NCBI GenBank assembly: GCA_027348305.1
Contig: DAIEPS010000049.1
Location: 3,340-10,875 of the forward strand
Direction of reading: 5' to 3'
Origin: Anaerolineaceae bacterium
GTDB taxonomy: Bacteria > Chloroflexota > Anaerolineae > Anaerolineales > Anaerolineaceae
Length of the DNA stretch: 7,536 nt
Positions 6,392 through 7,536 of the stretch are shown here, piece by piece. A program made the position numbers and the translations under genes. The notes below the pieces were generated by a model. It was not told the origin of the DNA. It saw nothing but the letters and a program-made list of their open reading frames with translations, and did no database searches. Numbering within the stretch: the first letter of the stretch is position 1; every line of letters starts with the position of its first letter.

Positions 6392-6413
6392 GGGGCACGG
6401 CGTGCCGTGCCCT
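6381..6413 (+). repeat. Palindromic intergenic repeat, copy 2 (contains the upstream stop codon)
   Basis: Left flank TTCCTATGTAAG followed by the 20-bp core GGGCACGGCGTGCCGTGCCC (6393-6412). Compared with copy 1, the inner pair A-T has become G-C on both arms, a compensating change that keeps the stem. The TAA inside ATGTAA is the stop codon of the glycosyltransferase, so the repeat overlaps the coding end. Confidence 0.78.
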
Positions 6414-6430
6414 CTTTAACAAAAGAGGGC
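6409..6430 (+). terminator. Second hairpin overlapping repeat copy 2, possible terminator
   Basis: GCCCTCTTT (6409-6417) pairs perfectly with AAAGAGGGC (6422-6430) around a 4-nt AACA loop. It shares GCCC with the right arm of repeat copy 2, so the two hairpins cannot form fully at once. TATTTATC follows, T-rich but not a clean T run, so termination here is possible but weak. Confidence 0.45.
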
Positions 6431-6461
6431 TATTTATCGTGAATTAAGCGGAAGAGGTTTA

Positions 6462-6791
6462 ATGAATTTATCAAACATCCCCTTTGGCACCACGGATTGG
6501 ACGCTGATCGAACCCGTCGAACACAAGGGCGAAACCGGGGTTGCCGTGTGGCGCACGCAGCAGTTTGGCGACATCCGTGTGCGCATGGTGGAGTACACCC
6601 CCGGTTACCTGGCGGACCACTGGTGCAGCAAGGGGCACATCCTCTTGTGCCTCGAAGGCGAACTGCACACTAAGCTGGAAGATGGCAGAACATTCACGCT
6701 CAAGCCAGGGATGAGTTATCAAGTCGCGGATAATGCCGAAGCACATCGCTCATCCACCAAGACAGGAGCCAGGTTGTTTATTGTGGATTGA
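6462..6791 (+). CDS. Small single-domain cupin (DHWC motif), 109 aa
   Basis: A compact cytoplasmic cupin beta-barrel. The sequence begins MNLSNIPFGTTDWTLIEPVEHKGETG and carries ADHWCSKGHILLCLEGELHTKLEDGRTFTLKPGMSYQVADNAEAHRSS. The first cupin motif supplies His and Cys (DHWC, 47-50) and the His of KGH (52-54); the second motif ends with the His of AHRSS (90-94). His/Glu sets of this kind usually hold a divalent metal in cupins. The length matches families annotated as DHCW-motif cupin-fold proteins, which have no firmly known reaction. A GAAGAGG ribosome site (6451-6457) lies 4 bases before the ATG. It sits 70 bp after the glycosyltransferase, with two hairpins between, so co-transcription is uncertain. 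Confidence 0.85.
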   Translation: MNLSNIPFGTTDWTLIEPVEHKGETGVAVWRTQQFGDIRVRMVEYTPGYLADHWCSKGHILLCLEGELHTKLEDGRTFTLKPGMSYQVADNAEAHRSSTKTGARLFIVD

Positions 6792-6805
6792 AGATCAAGG
6801 AACTG

Positions 6806-6836
6806 TCCATGGTAAGGGCGACCGGCCGGTCGCCCC
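6806..6836 (+). repeat. Palindromic intergenic repeat, copy 3
   Basis: Left flank TCCATGGTAA followed by the perfect 20-bp palindrome GGGCGACCGGCCGGTCGCCC (6816-6835). It shares the TCCATG(G)TAAGGGC left side and the GGGC...GCCC ends with copies 1 and 2, but the stem interior is different and still fully paired. It lies 14 bases after the cupin stop codon and 12 before the next start. Confidence 0.75.
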
Positions 6837-6847
6837 AACAAGAAATC

Positions 6848-7536
6848 ATGGAAAAACCAATGAACAAAAAAATGGTTCTGACTTATTTCGCAGTGGAATA
6901 CTTGAGCGTGGCCGTGGTGGGGGCGGTGATCATGCTCTCCGCCGGGCGCATGGACTGGTGGCCCGCCTGGGCAGTTGTGGCGGTGATGGCGTTGAACCTG
7001 ACCGCCGTGGGGATCGTGCTGCTGCGTTTTCAACCCAACCTGATGGCAGAGCGCATGCATCCGCCCAAAAGCGCAAAGAATTGGGATCGGACGCTGGTCA
7101 GCATCCTGCGTTTGACACAGTTTGCGCGCTATATCATTGGCGGGCTGGGCTTGCGCTACGGCTGGACGCAGGGTTTTCCGCTCTGGCTGCAGATCGCGGG
7201 CATTGCAGGCTGTTTGCTGGGTTACGCCCTGTTTGCCTGGGCGATGGCCTCGAACAGCTTCTTCTCACAGGTCGTGCGCGTGCAGTCTGACCGCGGACAC
7301 TCCGTTGCCGCAGGCGGCCCCTACCACTTCGTGCGCCATCCTTCTTATGCGGGTATGATCATATTCGAGTTTGCCATGTCCGCGCTGCTGGGGTCGTGGT
7401 GGGCGCTGCTCGCCGGGGCGGTCAGCCGTGGCTTCAAGACGGCGGTTCCGTTGCCGCGCCCGGCGGCGGTGATCGATGCGGCGCAGATCACCATCATCGG
7501 CGCCAAGCTGACGGCGCACAGCTTTCCTTCGGGGCA
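6848..7536 (+). CDS. Isoprenylcysteine-carboxyl-methyltransferase-type membrane protein, C-terminus replaced by PAP2-like sequence, cut by window end
   Basis: Residues 1 to about 190 match membrane methyltransferases of the ICMT/PEMT type, which use S-adenosylmethionine. Visible are hydrophobic helices at about 10-30 and 36-58, the loop RFQPNLMAERMHPPKSAKNWD, two further helices (about 94-138), SNSFFSQVVRVQSDRGH, and the SAM-site motif GGPYHFVRHPSYAG (156-169), then a helix ending GSWWALLAG. Family members normally continue with a helix and LRTALED...L..Y..Y...V..RLLPG. Here the frame instead runs into SRGFKTAVPLPRPAAVID...SFPSG (to residue 229). This is PAP2 phosphatase motif 1 (K-x6-RP, K197 to P205) and the start of motif 2 (PSGH). 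The methyltransferase half would therefore lack its catalytic C-terminus. No strong ribosome site precedes ATG 6848; ATG 6860 (MNKKMVL) is an alternative start. See the finding on the junction. Confidence 0.75.
   Translation, partial: MEKPMNKKMVLTYFAVEYLSVAVVGAVIMLSAGRMDWWPAWAVVAVMALNLTAVGIVLLRFQPNLMAERMHPPKSAKNWDRTLVSILRLTQFARYIIGGLGLRYGWTQGFPLWLQIAGIAGCLLGYALFAWAMASNSFFSQVVRVQSDRGHSVAAGGPYHFVRHPSYAGMIIFEFAMSALLGSWWALLAGAVSRGFKTAVPLPRPAAVIDAAQITIIGAKLTAHSFPSG

Noticed and set aside
4606..6836. CRISPR-like array formed by the three palindromic repeats
   Set aside because: The copies are about 1.8 kb and 0.4 kb apart with genes between them, are not identical, and there are no regular spacers or cas genes.
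6733..7290. 185-codon + strand open frame overlapping the cupin and methyltransferase genes
   Set aside because: It begins inside the cupin gene in another frame and crosses repeat copy 3, and its product has no hydrophobic helices or known motif. The overlapping frame encodes the recognisable membrane methyltransferase.

Overview
The window looks like a piece of a bacterial chromosome or metagenomic contig from an anaerobic Chloroflexota-type organism (Anaerolineae is my best guess). The guess rests on gene style: a long membrane-anchored SPFH protein, a DUF1684 protein, a small DHWC-motif cupin, a divergent glycogen-synthase-like enzyme, and palindromic intergenic repeats of the AGGGGCACGGC...GCCGTGCCC kind that I associate with that group. 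No rRNA, tRNA, CRISPR array, integrase or transposase gene is visible.

Left part (1-3211): the 3' end of a major facilitator transporter (+) converges on a 681-residue SPFH/band-7 membrane protein (-). A 12-bp-stem hairpin flanked by A and T runs lies between them and can stop transcription from both sides. The SPFH gene starts at the inner ATG (3075), which has a strong AAGGAG site. Middle (3212-4427): reading away from the SPFH gene across a shared AT-rich promoter region is a two-gene unit, a DUF1684 protein and a VOC (glyoxalase-fold) protein, 13 bp apart. A 320-bp gene-free stretch (4428-4747) follows. It holds a CGCAAAG-type periodic repeat, copy 1 of a palindromic repeat, and a sigma70-like promoter whose two hexamers lie in a 9-bp direct repeat.

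Right part (4748-7536): a GTG-started glycosyltransferase of glycogen-synthase (GT5) type with an altered active site, a small cupin, and an integral-membrane methyltransferase of the isoprenylcysteine carboxyl methyltransferase type that runs off the window end. Copies 2 and 3 of the palindromic repeat fill the gaps after the glycosyltransferase and after the cupin. Copy 2 supplies the glycosyltransferase stop codon.

Most notable: (a) the last ~130 bases switch, in frame and with a jump in GC, from the methyltransferase into the KxxxxxxRP...SFPSG signature of a PAP2 phosphatase, which means either a fusion or, more likely, an assembly join; (b) the SPFH protein carries about four tandem beta-type modules before its SPFH core and coiled coil, an order that recalls the major vault protein; (c) three same-orientation palindromic repeats share a left flank and differ by paired, compensating changes; (d) the glycogen-synthase-like enzyme lacks the usual N-terminal K-x-GGL and HDWH residues. 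I see no clear defence, toxin or secondary-metabolite system. The genes look like general metabolism and membrane maintenance, and I cannot show that they act in one pathway.
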